From JBCDJG01 sp038748065 (GTDB taxonomy: Bacteria; Pseudomonadota; Gammaproteobacteria; Pseudomonadales; Halieaceae), in the NCBI GenBank assembly GCA_038748065.1, contig JBCDJG010000052.1, forward strand, positions 1 through 35,767: a DNA stretch of 35,767 nucleotides, given 5' to 3'. Position 1 is the first letter of the stretch; each line of letters opens with the position of its first letter. The notes beneath the pieces are model-generated. The model had not been told where the DNA came from. It saw only the letters and a program-made list of their open reading frames with translations, and searched no databases. Both the position numbers and the translations under genes were made by a program. This document shows, in pieces, positions 16,296-25,503 of this stretch.

Positions 16296-16319
16296 AAAGG
16301 GGCTCCGGCCCCTTTTTTT
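16296..16319 (+). terminator. Intrinsic terminator of the sortase operon
   Basis: GGGGC (16299-16303) pairs with GCCCC (16308-16312) around a TCCG loop. The stem is extended by flanking AAA/TTT and followed by a seven-T run (16313-16319). It lies 18 bp after the substrate stop. Confidence 0.9.
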
Positions 16320-16380
16320 AGGCCCGTCATTGTCGCGCAGGCAGCAGTCCAGCGTCGCTAACCTGTGCTAGTGTATCCCG

Positions 16381-17274
16381 ATGTCCGAACTACACCCCGA
16401 AATCGAGCGCTATGTCGATGCCATGTGGATGGAGAAGGGCTTAAGCGACAACACTCTCAGCGCGTACAGGCGCGATCTGCGGCAGTATCACGAGTGGCTG
16501 GGCAAGCGACATGCAAGCCTGCTGCGAGCGGATCGCAGCGATCTACAGGCCTATCTCGGCGCGCGCTTGGAGCAAGGGCAGTCCCAGCGTTCGACAGCCC
16601 GCTTTATGTCTTGCATTCGGGGTTTCTACCACTTTCAGCTAAGAGAGGGCCGCATCACGGTCGACCCCACGCTGGATGTCGACAGTCCCAAACTCGGCCG
16701 GCCGCTGCCGAAATCACTGTCGGAGGGAGATGTCGAACAACTGCTGGCCGCACCAATACTTGACGATGCTCTCGAATTCCGCGATCGCACGATGCTTGAA
16801 CTGCTCTACGCCTGTGGCTTGCGCGTCAGTGAGCTCATTGCCTTGGAGGTCAGCCAGGTCAGCATTAACCAGGGTGTCGTCAGGGTATTTGGCAAGGGCA
16901 GCAAGGAGCGACTGGTTCCCATGGGCGAGGAGGCTCTGTCCTGGCTGCAGCGCTTTCTGGCCGGTCCGCGCAGGGAGTTGCTCAAGGACCTGCCATCAGA
17001 GGTGCTTTTTCCCAGTCGGCGCGGCAGCCAGATGACTCGCCAGGCCTTCTGGTATCGTATTAAAATCTACGCGCAGCGCGCCGAAATTCGCAAGGCGCTG
17101 TCGCCGCACACGCTGCGGCATGCGTTTGCGACCCATCTGCTGAATCACGGGGCGGATTTGCGTGTGGTGCAGATGTTGCTGGGGCACAGCGATTTGACGA
17201 CGACACAGATATACACACACGTCGCCAAGCAGCGCATGCAGGAACTGCACGCCAGGCACCACCCCCGGGGCTGA
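16381..17274 (+). CDS. xerD: Site-specific tyrosine recombinase XerD
   Basis: The 297-residue protein is the usual XerD length. The N-terminal SAM-like domain has LSDNTLSAYRRDL. The catalytic domain carries Arg148 in CGLRVSEL, Lys172 in GKGSKERLVP, His243 and Arg246 in HTLRHAFATHLL, His269 in LLGHSDLTTTQIYTH and the nucleophile Tyr278. With XerC it resolves chromosome dimers at dif under FtsK control. XerD rather than XerC is supported by the neighbour dsbC, a conserved xerD-dsbC pairing in gammaproteobacteria. The start ATG 16381 falls after the sortase-operon terminator, so it begins its own transcript. Confidence 0.95.
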   Translation: MSELHPEIERYVDAMWMEKGLSDNTLSAYRRDLRQYHEWLGKRHASLLRADRSDLQAYLGARLEQGQSQRSTARFMSCIRGFYHFQLREGRITVDPTLDVDSPKLGRPLPKSLSEGDVEQLLAAPILDDALEFRDRTMLELLYACGLRVSELIALEVSQVSINQGVVRVFGKGSKERLVPMGEEALSWLQRFLAGPRRELLKDLPSEVLFPSRRGSQMTRQAFWYRIKIYAQRAEIRKALSPHTLRHAFATHLLNHGADLRVVQMLLGHSDLTTTQIYTHVAKQRMQELHARHHPRG

Positions 17275-17404
17275 GGAACTTTATCAGTGACAGGTGCTCC
17301 AAGGGTGCGACAGGCGCTGCGCGGCAAAAAAACTGCGCGCTGCAGTAAAGAGTAAAGGGCGGCAAAAACGGCGAGCTGGGCTCGCGTTCACGATAAGGCA
17401 GACT

Positions 17405-18271
17405 ATGAAGTTCTCACTAAGTAATACAGCCACGGCCGGCAGGGCACCGGTTTTTTTCGCATCACTCCTGTTGGCACTACAGGCCTGTGGCCAGAGTGGG
17501 GCGCCCGCCGAGGTACAGGCGCAAACACAGGATCAGGCAGAGGCCAATGCCCAGGCGGCATCTGCTGGAGCGGGGGTCACATCGATTGATCGGAGCGTGC
17601 CTGCTGATATTGAAAAGGCGATCCGCGAGGCGCTCGGAGGAATCGACGAGGGCCTCGAGGTGGGCACGGTGGAGGCGAGTGAGATTCCCGGCCTCTATGC
17701 GGTAAAGTTCGACCCGGGTCCCATGGTCTACACGACAGCTGATGGGGCGTATTTTGTTCTCGGGGACCTCTACAGCGTGCAGCCTGATGGTTTTACGAAC
17801 CTGGGTGAGCAGCGGCGCGATGTTGAGCGTATGGCGCAGGTCAACGCGATTGAAGAGGATGAGATGATCGTGTTCCCGGCGAAGGGCGAGACCCTGGCCA
17901 CCATCACGGTATTTACCGATATCACCTGCTTCTATTGCCAAAAGCTCCACCAGGAGGTGCCAGCCTTGAACGAAGCGGGCGTGGCGGTGCGCTATCTCGC
18001 CTACCCACGCCAGGGAGTGGACAGCGATGGTTATCGCTTACTGGTGACCGCCTGGTGTGCTGACAATCAACAGGACACCCTGACACGGCTCAAGGCGAAG
18101 GAGTCGCTGGCATCGGTGAGCTGTGATGAAAACCCGGTGGAAAACCAGTATGCGCTCGGCCAGCAGCTCGGGGTGCGTGGCACGCCAGCGATCATCCTCG
18201 ATTCCGGTAAGCTGGTGCCCGGCTATCAGAGTGCGCCTGATATGCTCGTTACCTTGGGCCTGACAGAATAG
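17405..18271 (+). CDS. dsbC: Thiol:disulfide interchange protein DsbC
   Basis: This periplasmic disulfide isomerase is 288 residues from ATG 17405. The signal region ends in ALLAL-type sequence and LQAC (Cys28), an imperfect lipobox, so it may be a lipoprotein. A spacer rich in Gln/Ala (about 30-60) precedes the DsbC dimerisation domain (VPADIEKAIREAL, GLYAVKFDPGPMVYTT). The thioredoxin domain carries active-site Cys175-F-Y-Cys178 in TDITCFYCQKLH, CFYC instead of the CGYC of E. coli. The cis-Pro loop is GVRGTPAI, and a second cysteine pair is in the C-terminal part. An upstream in-frame start at 17294 would put a long non-signal stretch first and is rejected. Confidence 0.92.
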   Translation: MKFSLSNTATAGRAPVFFASLLLALQACGQSGAPAEVQAQTQDQAEANAQAASAGAGVTSIDRSVPADIEKAIREALGGIDEGLEVGTVEASEIPGLYAVKFDPGPMVYTTADGAYFVLGDLYSVQPDGFTNLGEQRRDVERMAQVNAIEEDEMIVFPAKGETLATITVFTDITCFYCQKLHQEVPALNEAGVAVRYLAYPRQGVDSDGYRLLVTAWCADNQQDTLTRLKAKESLASVSCDENPVENQYALGQQLGVRGTPAIILDSGKLVPGYQSAPDMLVTLGLTE

Positions 18272-18477
18272 CGGCGAAGCAATAGCCCTGGCCGGAAGAG
18301 GCCTCGCAGAATAGACTTCGCAGAGCTTGCCCAAGGCGGCGCTGTAAGATCGAAAGGCGCCTGTGAATAGTTACGCCTGCATGCTCTGCGCGTTGACACC
18401 GCGGGGCGCGAGCAGTACTGTTTCGGCCTTTTACGGCGGGCCCCGGAAGCGCCGTGGGCCGCCGCGGTAAGGCTATC

Positions 18478-19665
18478 GTGGAAGAGCAGTTTCAACGCAT
18501 ACAGCGTCTACCCCCCTACGTTTTCAACATCATAGGCGACCTGAAGCAGCAGGCTCGCGCGGCGGGCGAAGACGTTATCGACTTTGGTATGGGCAATCCC
18601 GATCAGCCGACGCCTGCGCATATCGTCGACAAGTTGGTTGAGACTGCCCAGCGGGGTGATACCCACCGCTACTCCCAGTCCAAGGGTATACCGCGCTTGC
18701 GCAAGGCAATCTGTGACTGGTATCAGCGACGCTACAGCGTGGAGCTGGATCCCGTCAGCGAGGCAATCGTGACGCTGGGCTCCAAGGAGGGGCTTGCGCA
18801 TCTGGCGCTGGCCACGACCGGCCCGGGCGACGCGATACTGGTACCTAATCCCTCTTATCCGATACACCCCTACGGGTTTGTGATTTCCGGCGCAGACATC
18901 CGGCACGTGCCCATGGCGGACGAGGGCGAGTTCTTCCTCGAGTTAGAAAAGGCGATCCATAACAGTTGGCCGCGCCCCAAGATGCTGGTCCTCAACTTCC
19001 CTTCTAACCCAACGGCCCACTGCGTCGAGCTGGAATTCTTTGAGAAAGTGATCGCCGTTGCCCGTGATCATGGCATCTGGGTGGTGCAGGATCTGGCCTA
19101 TGCAGACCTGTGCTATGACGGCTACGTTGCCCCGTCAATTCTGCAGGTCGAGGGGGCGATGGAGGTCGCAGTCGAGTTTTTCAGCATGTCCAAAAGCTAC
19201 AATATGCCGGGCTGGCGTGTTGGTTTTTGCTGCGGCAATGCACAGCTCGTGGGCGCTCTGGCCCGGATGAAATCCTACCTTGATTACGGTATGTTCACGC
19301 CCATTCAGGTAGCGGCAATCGCTGCGCTGGAGGGTGACCAGGGCTGCGTCGGTGAGATCAACACCATGTACAGATCTCGCCGCGATGTGCTGTGCCAGGG
19401 GCTGAATGCGGCAGGTTGGCCGGTAGAGCCGCCCAGGGCGACCATGTTTGTCTGGGCACCCCTGCCAGAGTGCTACAGCGATATGGGTTCTCTGGAGTTC
19501 AGCAAGAAGCTGCTGATCGACGCCAAGGTAGCGGTCTCGCCCGGTGTGGGTTTTGGCGAATACGGCGAGGGTTTCGTGCGTTTCGGGCTCATCGAGAATG
19601 AGCACCGTACGCGTCAGGCCATACGTAACATCAAACGTATGATGAAGAACGACGGTTTCGCATAG
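18478..19665 (+). CDS. alaC: Alanine transaminase-type aminotransferase (AlaC family)
   Basis: This class I PLP aminotransferase is 395 residues from GTG 18478. N-terminal FQRIQRLPPYVFN aligns with the AlaC start, DFGMGNPDQPTP binds substrate, and the PLP lysine is Lys239 in FFSMSKSYNMPGWRVGF with the phosphate-side Arg247. AlaC interconverts alanine/2-oxoglutarate and pyruvate/glutamate. GTG 18478 has TAAGG just upstream; GTG 18454 (GGAAG upstream) would add eight residues and cannot be excluded. It precedes hom by 36 bp, the usual arrangement where this gene leads the threonine-synthesis genes. TTGACA at 18391 with TACTGT 17 bases on is a weak candidate promoter. Confidence 0.9.
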   Translation: MEEQFQRIQRLPPYVFNIIGDLKQQARAAGEDVIDFGMGNPDQPTPAHIVDKLVETAQRGDTHRYSQSKGIPRLRKAICDWYQRRYSVELDPVSEAIVTLGSKEGLAHLALATTGPGDAILVPNPSYPIHPYGFVISGADIRHVPMADEGEFFLELEKAIHNSWPRPKMLVLNFPSNPTAHCVELEFFEKVIAVARDHGIWVVQDLAYADLCYDGYVAPSILQVEGAMEVAVEFFSMSKSYNMPGWRVGFCCGNAQLVGALARMKSYLDYGMFTPIQVAAIAALEGDQGCVGEINTMYRSRRDVLCQGLNAAGWPVEPPRATMFVWAPLPECYSDMGSLEFSKKLLIDAKVAVSPGVGFGEYGEGFVRFGLIENEHRTRQAIRNIKRMMKNDGFA

Positions 19666-19701
19666 CAGCGAACCCGCAGCGGGATAAAGGGCGACGGTAC
19701 G

Positions 19702-21009
19702 GTGCAAAGAATCAGGGTCGGTATTTGCGGATTGGGCACGGTGGGCAGCGGGACCTTTCAGGTTTTGGCGCGCAACGCCCGGGAAGTGGCGGCGCGGGCT
19801 AACGTAGCGGTCGAGGTGATGCATGTCGGTGCACGGCGAGACAATCCGGGCTGCCCCACCGGCGACGTGCGCGTCAGTCGCGACATTATGGACGTGGCCA
19901 GAGATTCTGAGGTCGATGTGCTGGTCGAACTGATCGGCGGGACGACGACGGCGCGCGCACTGCTCGAAGAGGCACTCCGTCACGGCAAGCACGTCGTGAC
20001 AGCGAACAAGGCGCTCATTGCCGAGTTCGGCAATGAACTCTTCGCGCTCGCCCGGGAGCAGGGCGGCTCCATTCGCTATGAAGCGGCAGTTGCCGGCGGC
20101 ATTCCCATCATCAAGGCGCTACGCGAGGGGCTCGCAGCCAATCGGATCGAGTGGCTCGCCGGCATAATCAACGGCACCGGTAACTTCATCCTGACGGAGA
20201 TGCGGGACAAAGGTCGGGAATTTGATGAAGTGCTGGCAGAGGCGCAGGCTCTCGGCTACGCCGAAGCCGACCCCACCTTTGACGTTGAGGGCATAGACGC
20301 CGCGCACAAGCTGGTGATCCTGGCGTCTCTGGCCTTTGGCATGCCCCTGCAGTTTGAACACGTGTATACCGAAGGTATAACGCGGCTGACCCCCAAGGAT
20401 GTCGACTACGCATCGGAGCTCGGCTATCGCATCAAGCACCTCGGTGTTGCGAGGAACGGCGAGCGGGGAGTTGAACTGCGTGTGCATCCCACGCTCATTC
20501 CTGAACGACGTCTCCTTGCCAATGTCGACGGCGTGAAAAACGCCGTACTGGTCGAAGGGGATGCAGTTGGCCCCACGCTCTACTACGGCGCTGGAGCGGG
20601 CGCCGAGCCCACGGCATCGGCCGTTGTCGCGGACATCGTTGATCTGGCCAGAGATCTCGGCGCGGGTCAGCAACCCCAGGTGTCGCCACTGGGCTTCAGC
20701 CCGGATAGTCTGGATGCGCTTCCCATTGTGCCGATGGCCGAGGTGGAGACGCCCTGGTATCTGCGCATGGAGGCTGATGACAAGCCCGGGGTGATGTCGC
20801 AACTTGCCAGTGCGCTGGGAGAACACGGCATCAGCATCGAAGCCCTCATCCAGAAGGCACCCGGCGAGGGGCAGCAGCGAGTGCCAGTTGTGGTGCTCAC
20901 GAACAGTGCGCCAGAAGGAAAGTTGCGAGCCGCTGTGACGACGATGCAAAATCTGGCAGCGGTATCCGAAGATATCGCCTGCATTCGCGTTGAGGCGCTG
21001 GACGGATAA
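19702..21009 (+). CDS. hom: Homoserine dehydrogenase
   Basis: The enzyme reduces aspartate semialdehyde to homoserine with NAD(P)H, the branch to threonine and methionine. The 435-residue monofunctional form has the Rossmann motif VGICGLGTVGSG at the N-terminus. VTANKALIA and AVAGGIPIIKAL are followed by INGTGNFILTEM and the conserved AEADPTFDVEGIDAAHKL catalytic region. A C-terminal ACT domain (WYLRMEADDKPGVMSQLA, ISIEALIQKA) implies feedback control by threonine. It starts at GTG 19702 and ends 13 bp before thrC, as in many gammaproteobacteria. Confidence 0.96.
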   Translation: MQRIRVGICGLGTVGSGTFQVLARNAREVAARANVAVEVMHVGARRDNPGCPTGDVRVSRDIMDVARDSEVDVLVELIGGTTTARALLEEALRHGKHVVTANKALIAEFGNELFALAREQGGSIRYEAAVAGGIPIIKALREGLAANRIEWLAGIINGTGNFILTEMRDKGREFDEVLAEAQALGYAEADPTFDVEGIDAAHKLVILASLAFGMPLQFEHVYTEGITRLTPKDVDYASELGYRIKHLGVARNGERGVELRVHPTLIPERRLLANVDGVKNAVLVEGDAVGPTLYYGAGAGAEPTASAVVADIVDLARDLGAGQQPQVSPLGFSPDSLDALPIVPMAEVETPWYLRMEADDKPGVMSQLASALGEHGISIEALIQKAPGEGQQRVPVVVLTNSAPEGKLRAAVTTMQNLAAVSEDIACIRVEALDG

Positions 21010-21022
21010 GGGAGAAAACCGC

Positions 21023-22420
21023 GTGAAGTATGTCAGTACGCGGGGCGATGCGCCTACGCTGGATTTTGAACAAGTGCTGCTCACGGGGCTCGCCGCAGAC
21101 GGTGGGCTTTACGTGCCAGAGTCACTGCCGCAGTTCAGTGCCGAGGATATCAGGGCCATGCGCGGCATGAGCTATGCGGAGCTGGCTCTGCGCATTGTCG
21201 AACCTTTTGTGGCAGACACAATCCCGCGTGAAGACCTTCGCGCCCTGATTGACGACTGCTACAGCCAGTTCCGCCATGATGCGATCGCACCGCTGGTACA
21301 GGTGGGTGCAAACCAGTGGATGCTGGAACTCTTTCATGGGCCGACTCTGGCGTTCAAGGACTTTGCCCTGCAGTTACTCGGCCGCTTGCTGGATTATGTG
21401 CTGGAGCGTGAGCACCGCAAGGTTGTCATCATGGGTGCAACGTCGGGTGATACCGGTTCAGCGGCGATCGAGGGCTGCCGGCGCTGTAGGAACATCGACA
21501 TCTTCATCCTGCACCCACATGAGCGCGTATCTGAGGTGCAGCGCCGCCAGATGACCACGGTCACTGGGGAGAATATTCATAATCTCGCGGTGCAGGGCAA
21601 CTTCGACGATTGCCAGGCCATGGTCAAGGCAAGCTTCGCCAATCGCGCTTTCCTTCCTGAGGGCCGCGGGCTGGTTGCAGTGAACTCAATCAACTGGGCG
21701 CGCATCATGGCCCAGATCGTCTACTATTTTTACGCGGGCGCAGCCCTGGGATCACCTGATCGTAGGGTGGCGTTTTCGGTGCCTACCGGTAATTTCGGTG
21801 ACATCTTCGCCGGCTATCTCGCCAGGCAAATGGGCTTGCCCATCGAGCGACTGATTATTGCCACCAATCGCAATGACGTCCTGCACCGTGTTATGACGAC
21901 CAGCACCTATGGCCGCCAGCCGCTGGAGCAGAGCCTGTCGCCGAGTATGGACATCAGCATCTCGTCCAATTTTGAGCGTCTGCTGTTCGACCTGTATGGC
22001 CGAGACGGTGCTGCCATAGCCGATATGATGGCGCGCTTTGATACGGGGGCTATTCACTTTTCCGACGCGGCGATGGCTGAAGCGCGCGCCCTGTTCAGTA
22101 GCCAGCGAGTAGACGACGACGCTACCTGCGCACAAATTGCTGCGACCTGGGAGCGCTGTGAGTATCTTCTCGATCCGCACAGCGCAATCGGCCTACGCGC
22201 AGCCATAGACACCGAACTTCCATCCAGCGTGCCTGTGGTTACTCTCGCTACCGCGCACCCGGCTAAGTTTCCGGCCGCTATCGCCGCGGCAGGCATCGGC
22301 GACGTGCCGAGCCTGCCCCACCATCTGAAGGATTTGTTTGAGCGGCCCGAGCGCATGCAAGTACTGCCTAACGAATTGCAGTCGGTGCAGGCCTTCATGG
22401 CCCAACACATCGCGGCTTGA
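21023..22420 (+). CDS. thrC: Threonine synthase
   Basis: This PLP enzyme converts O-phosphohomoserine to threonine. It is 465 residues from GTG 21023, with GGGAG 8 bases upstream. N-terminal KYVSTRGDAP is the family start, and an earlier in-frame start inside hom would add eleven non-homologous residues. The PLP lysine is Lys112 in TLAFKDFALQLLG. GATSGDTGSAAIEG binds phosphate, and VPTGNFGDIFAGY is the second phosphate-loop motif. It shares an operon with hom and probably alaC and recJ (37 bp to the recJ start). Confidence 0.96.
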   Translation: MKYVSTRGDAPTLDFEQVLLTGLAADGGLYVPESLPQFSAEDIRAMRGMSYAELALRIVEPFVADTIPREDLRALIDDCYSQFRHDAIAPLVQVGANQWMLELFHGPTLAFKDFALQLLGRLLDYVLEREHRKVVIMGATSGDTGSAAIEGCRRCRNIDIFILHPHERVSEVQRRQMTTVTGENIHNLAVQGNFDDCQAMVKASFANRAFLPEGRGLVAVNSINWARIMAQIVYYFYAGAALGSPDRRVAFSVPTGNFGDIFAGYLARQMGLPIERLIIATNRNDVLHRVMTTSTYGRQPLEQSLSPSMDISISSNFERLLFDLYGRDGAAIADMMARFDTGAIHFSDAAMAEARALFSSQRVDDDATCAQIAATWERCEYLLDPHSAIGLRAAIDTELPSSVPVVTLATAHPAKFPAAIAAAGIGDVPSLPHHLKDLFERPERMQVLPNELQSVQAFMAQHIAA

Positions 22421-22457
22421 GTGACTTGAGGGCCTCGCTGCATTGGCGAGTTGCGCC

Positions 22458-24200
22458 ATGCAGCGCCTGATACGTCGTCGCGACGTAACTGGCAGCGCTG
22501 CCGCGCTTGAACGGTCGGGCCTACATCCCCTGCTGGCACGGGTCTACGCCGGACGCGGCGTCGAAGATGCCGCAGAACTCAACCTGGAACTGGGCTCGCT
22601 GTTGCCGCCGGCGACACTCAGCGGTACCGCGGAGGCTGCGCAACTTCTCGCTCAAGCGCTGGCCAAAGGCGAGCGCATCCTGATCGTCGGAGACTTTGAC
22701 GCGGACGGCGCCACAAGCACGGCCCTGGCCGTGACCGTTCTTCGCGCGTGCGGCGCAGCGCATGTCGACTATCTCGTGCCCAATCGGTTCGACTTCGGCT
22801 ATGGCCTGAGCCCCGAGATTGTAGATATCGGACTACAAGACAAGCCACAGCTGATTATCACGGTCGATAATGGCATTTCCAGCTTGTCGGGCGTGCGCCG
22901 GGCGGCGGACGCAGGCGTGCGTACCCTGATCACAGATCATCACCTGCCGGGTCGTGACCTGCCCGAGGCCACGGTCATTGTTAATCCCTGCTTGCCAGGC
23001 TGTCACTTTGCCAGCAAAAACCTGGCGGGCGTTGGCGTTATTTTTTATGTGATGCTCGCCCTGCGGGCCGAATTGCGCCGCCGCAACTGGTTCGCTGAGC
23101 GCGGCCTGCCTGAGCCGAACCTGGGAGAAGTGCTTGACCTGGTTGCGCTGGGGACGGTGGCCGATGTTGTCCCGCTGGATCGCAATAATCGCATACTGAT
23201 TGATGCCGGATTGCGCCGCATCAGGGCCGGCAGAGCGAGGCCGGGCATTCAGGCACTGCTGGAGATCTCGGGCCGCCGCGCAGAGCGTCTCGTGGCAGCG
23301 GATCTTGGCTTTGCTGTTGGGCCGCGCCTGAACGCGGCCGGTAGACTGGAGGACATGAGCGTGGGTATTGCCTGCCTGCTCAGTGAAGACGCGGCGATTG
23401 CCGCAGGCCTGGCCGGGCAGTTGCACGAGTTGAACCTTGAGCGTCGTCAGATTGAGCAGGGCATGCAACGAGAGGCGCTATCTCTGCTCGCTGACCTGGA
23501 GTTGCGGGAGCCGGATGACGAGCAACCACTGTCCTACGTGCTCTATCGTCCCGGCTGGCATCAGGGAGTGGTTGGCCTGCTGGCGTCGCGCATCAAGGAC
23601 AGAATGCATCGGCCAACGATCGCCTTCGCCGACGCCGGAGGCGGCCTGCTCAAGGGCTCTGCCCGGTCGATTCCAGGCCTGCACATCCGCGACATACTCG
23701 ATGCCGTGGCGACCCGGCATGCGGGCCTTGTGGGAAAGTTTGGCGGGCATGCCATGGCGGCTGGCTTGAGTCTCGAGGCATCCAGGCTGGATGAGTTTCG
23801 CCAGGCCCTTGAAGCAGAAGTGACCCTGCACGCTGGTGATGTCCGGCTGCAGGCAGAGCTCGAATCGGATGGTGAACTTGAGCCCGCCGAGTTCGACATG
23901 GCACTCGCCGAGACGCTTCGTCTCGCTGGTCCCTGGGGTCAACACTTCCCCGAGCCGTTATTCGATGGCGTGTTTGAGCTGATTACCCAGAGGATCGTCG
24001 GGGAAAAGCACCTGAAGATGCTGCTGAGGCTGCCAGATGGTGGTCTCGATATAGATGCGATTGCCTTCAATATCGATACCGGACTGTGGCCCAACCCGGG
24101 CATAGATCGGGTGCGGATTGTTTATCGCCTGGACGTAAACGAGTTTCGCGGGCAGCGGTCGCTGCAGCTTCTGGTTGAAGACCTGCAGCTAAGCTCTTAG
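22458..24200 (+). CDS. recJ: Single-stranded-DNA-specific exonuclease RecJ
   Basis: The 580-residue protein matches RecJ length. It is a 5'-3' exonuclease in recombination and mismatch/base-excision repair. DHH-superfamily motifs include DFDADG from Asp79, TVDNG, the TDHHLPG triad (Asp160-His161-His162), and ALGTVADVVPL. The DHHA1 part has GLLKGSARSIPG and LVGKFGGHAMAAGLSL, and the OB-fold C-terminus follows. ATG 22458 is preferred to TTG 22443 because it gives the usual N-terminus (QRLIRRR). Confidence 0.96.
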   Translation: MQRLIRRRDVTGSAAALERSGLHPLLARVYAGRGVEDAAELNLELGSLLPPATLSGTAEAAQLLAQALAKGERILIVGDFDADGATSTALAVTVLRACGAAHVDYLVPNRFDFGYGLSPEIVDIGLQDKPQLIITVDNGISSLSGVRRAADAGVRTLITDHHLPGRDLPEATVIVNPCLPGCHFASKNLAGVGVIFYVMLALRAELRRRNWFAERGLPEPNLGEVLDLVALGTVADVVPLDRNNRILIDAGLRRIRAGRARPGIQALLEISGRRAERLVAADLGFAVGPRLNAAGRLEDMSVGIACLLSEDAAIAAGLAGQLHELNLERRQIEQGMQREALSLLADLELREPDDEQPLSYVLYRPGWHQGVVGLLASRIKDRMHRPTIAFADAGGGLLKGSARSIPGLHIRDILDAVATRHAGLVGKFGGHAMAAGLSLEASRLDEFRQALEAEVTLHAGDVRLQAELESDGELEPAEFDMALAETLRLAGPWGQHFPEPLFDGVFELITQRIVGEKHLKMLLRLPDGGLDIDAIAFNIDTGLWPNPGIDRVRIVYRLDVNEFRGQRSLQLLVEDLQLSS

Positions 24201-24285
24201 TCTTGCAATGAACGGTTTGCCTTGATCAGTGTCCGAGTTACGGGCGCGTGAGGTCATCTGGAGCGGCCAGGCCGGGAGTGCGGTA

Positions 24286-25395
24286 GTGAACCAATGCCAT
24301 GGAAGTGAGAAAGCGCAGCCAGTGAGTGCCTGCTGCGGCAGTACCCCTGTCGAAGCCGTCGCTGCTGATAGCTGTTGTGAGCCCCGCGCCCGCATCGACT
24401 GGATGCTCTGGGGTTCACTGTCGATTGTTGCCTGCGCTTATGGACTGGGGGCGCTGCAGAGCGGACACGTTCACAGCGACTCGTTCGCCGTCTTCAATGC
24501 GGGCGTGTTCGAGCTGTTTAACCGCATGTGGTGGGGCATTGCTATCGGCGTGGTGTTCGTTGGCCTGCTCTCACGTGTTCCGCGCGAACTGGTCATGGGT
24601 GTCCTTGGCAGGAACGGCGGGCTTGGGGGTATGTTCCGGGCCACGCTCGCCGGCGTCTTTCTGGATCTCTGCAGCCATGGCATTCTGGCTGTCGGCATGA
24701 AACTTTACGAGCGCGGTGCGGGCATTGGACAGGTGATGGCCTTCCTGCTGGCCAGCCCTTGGAACTCCCTGTCCTTGACCCTCATATTGCTTGGACTAAT
24801 TGGCGTTGGCTGGACCTTGCTGTTCATTGCGCTGTCACTTGTGATCGGCATCGTTACCGGTCTCATCTTCGAAGCGCTGGTCAGCCGCGGCCGCCTGCCG
24901 GAAAATCCCTACCGCGAACTGCTACAGGAAGATGAACGCCCGCTGACAGATTTGTGGCAGGAGTTTCGCGACACCATCACTTTCTCTGGCAGCGGCACCG
25001 TCGGCATATTGCGCGAGGGCATCAGGGGGTCCCGCATAGTTATCCGCTGGGCGATGTTCGGGCTGGTGCTGGCTGCGCTGATCCGAGCGTTTGTCCCGGA
25101 AGACAATTACGCTAACTGGTTTGGCGCCACCTTCGCTGGCCTGTGGCTCACCTTGGCAGCGGCCACGATTATCGAAGTCTGCTCGGAAGGCGCAACCCCG
25201 ATTGCGGCCGATCTGATGAATCGCGCGTCGGCACCGGGTAACAGCTTCACCTTCCTGATGGCCGGTGTCGCCACGGACTACACCGAAGTCATGTCTATCA
25301 AAGACACCACCCAAAGCTGGAAGATCGCTTTCTTCCTGCCTTTAATTGCTGTCCCCCAAATTGTCTTGCTGGGATTTGTTCTCAACAACGTCTAG
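24286..25395 (+). CDS. ArsP/YraQ-type permease (DUF318) with cysteine-rich N-terminus
   Basis: The product is a polytopic membrane protein of 369 residues with about eight hydrophobic segments. Two halves carry related loops, FLDLCSHGILAVGMKLYERG and IIEVCSEGATPIAADL, the duplicated Cys-Ser-x-Gly signature of DUF318 permeases. ArsP, in this family, exports trivalent organoarsenicals; other members are uncharacterised. The first 31 residues have Cys4-His5, a Cys16-Cys17 pair and a Cys30-Cys31 pair, a plausible metalloid or metal binding tail. GTG 24286 has GGGAG 7 bases upstream; GTG 24229 would add 19 residues. An arsenical substrate is suggested by family plus the arsS cluster 20 kb away, but is not proven. 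Confidence 0.8.
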   Translation: MNQCHGSEKAQPVSACCGSTPVEAVAADSCCEPRARIDWMLWGSLSIVACAYGLGALQSGHVHSDSFAVFNAGVFELFNRMWWGIAIGVVFVGLLSRVPRELVMGVLGRNGGLGGMFRATLAGVFLDLCSHGILAVGMKLYERGAGIGQVMAFLLASPWNSLSLTLILLGLIGVGWTLLFIALSLVIGIVTGLIFEALVSRGRLPENPYRELLQEDERPLTDLWQEFRDTITFSGSGTVGILREGIRGSRIVIRWAMFGLVLAALIRAFVPEDNYANWFGATFAGLWLTLAAATIIEVCSEGATPIAADLMNRASAPGNSFTFLMAGVATDYTEVMSIKDTTQSWKIAFFLPLIAVPQIVLLGFVLNNV

Positions 25396-25503
25396 TGAGT
25401 TGCGCAATTTACCGGCCGCGGCCAACAAAGAACATAACTACTACTGTGCACCCAGATATAAATGTTAAACTCCGCGGCTTTTCGGAAGACTTGGCAAAAG
25501 GAC

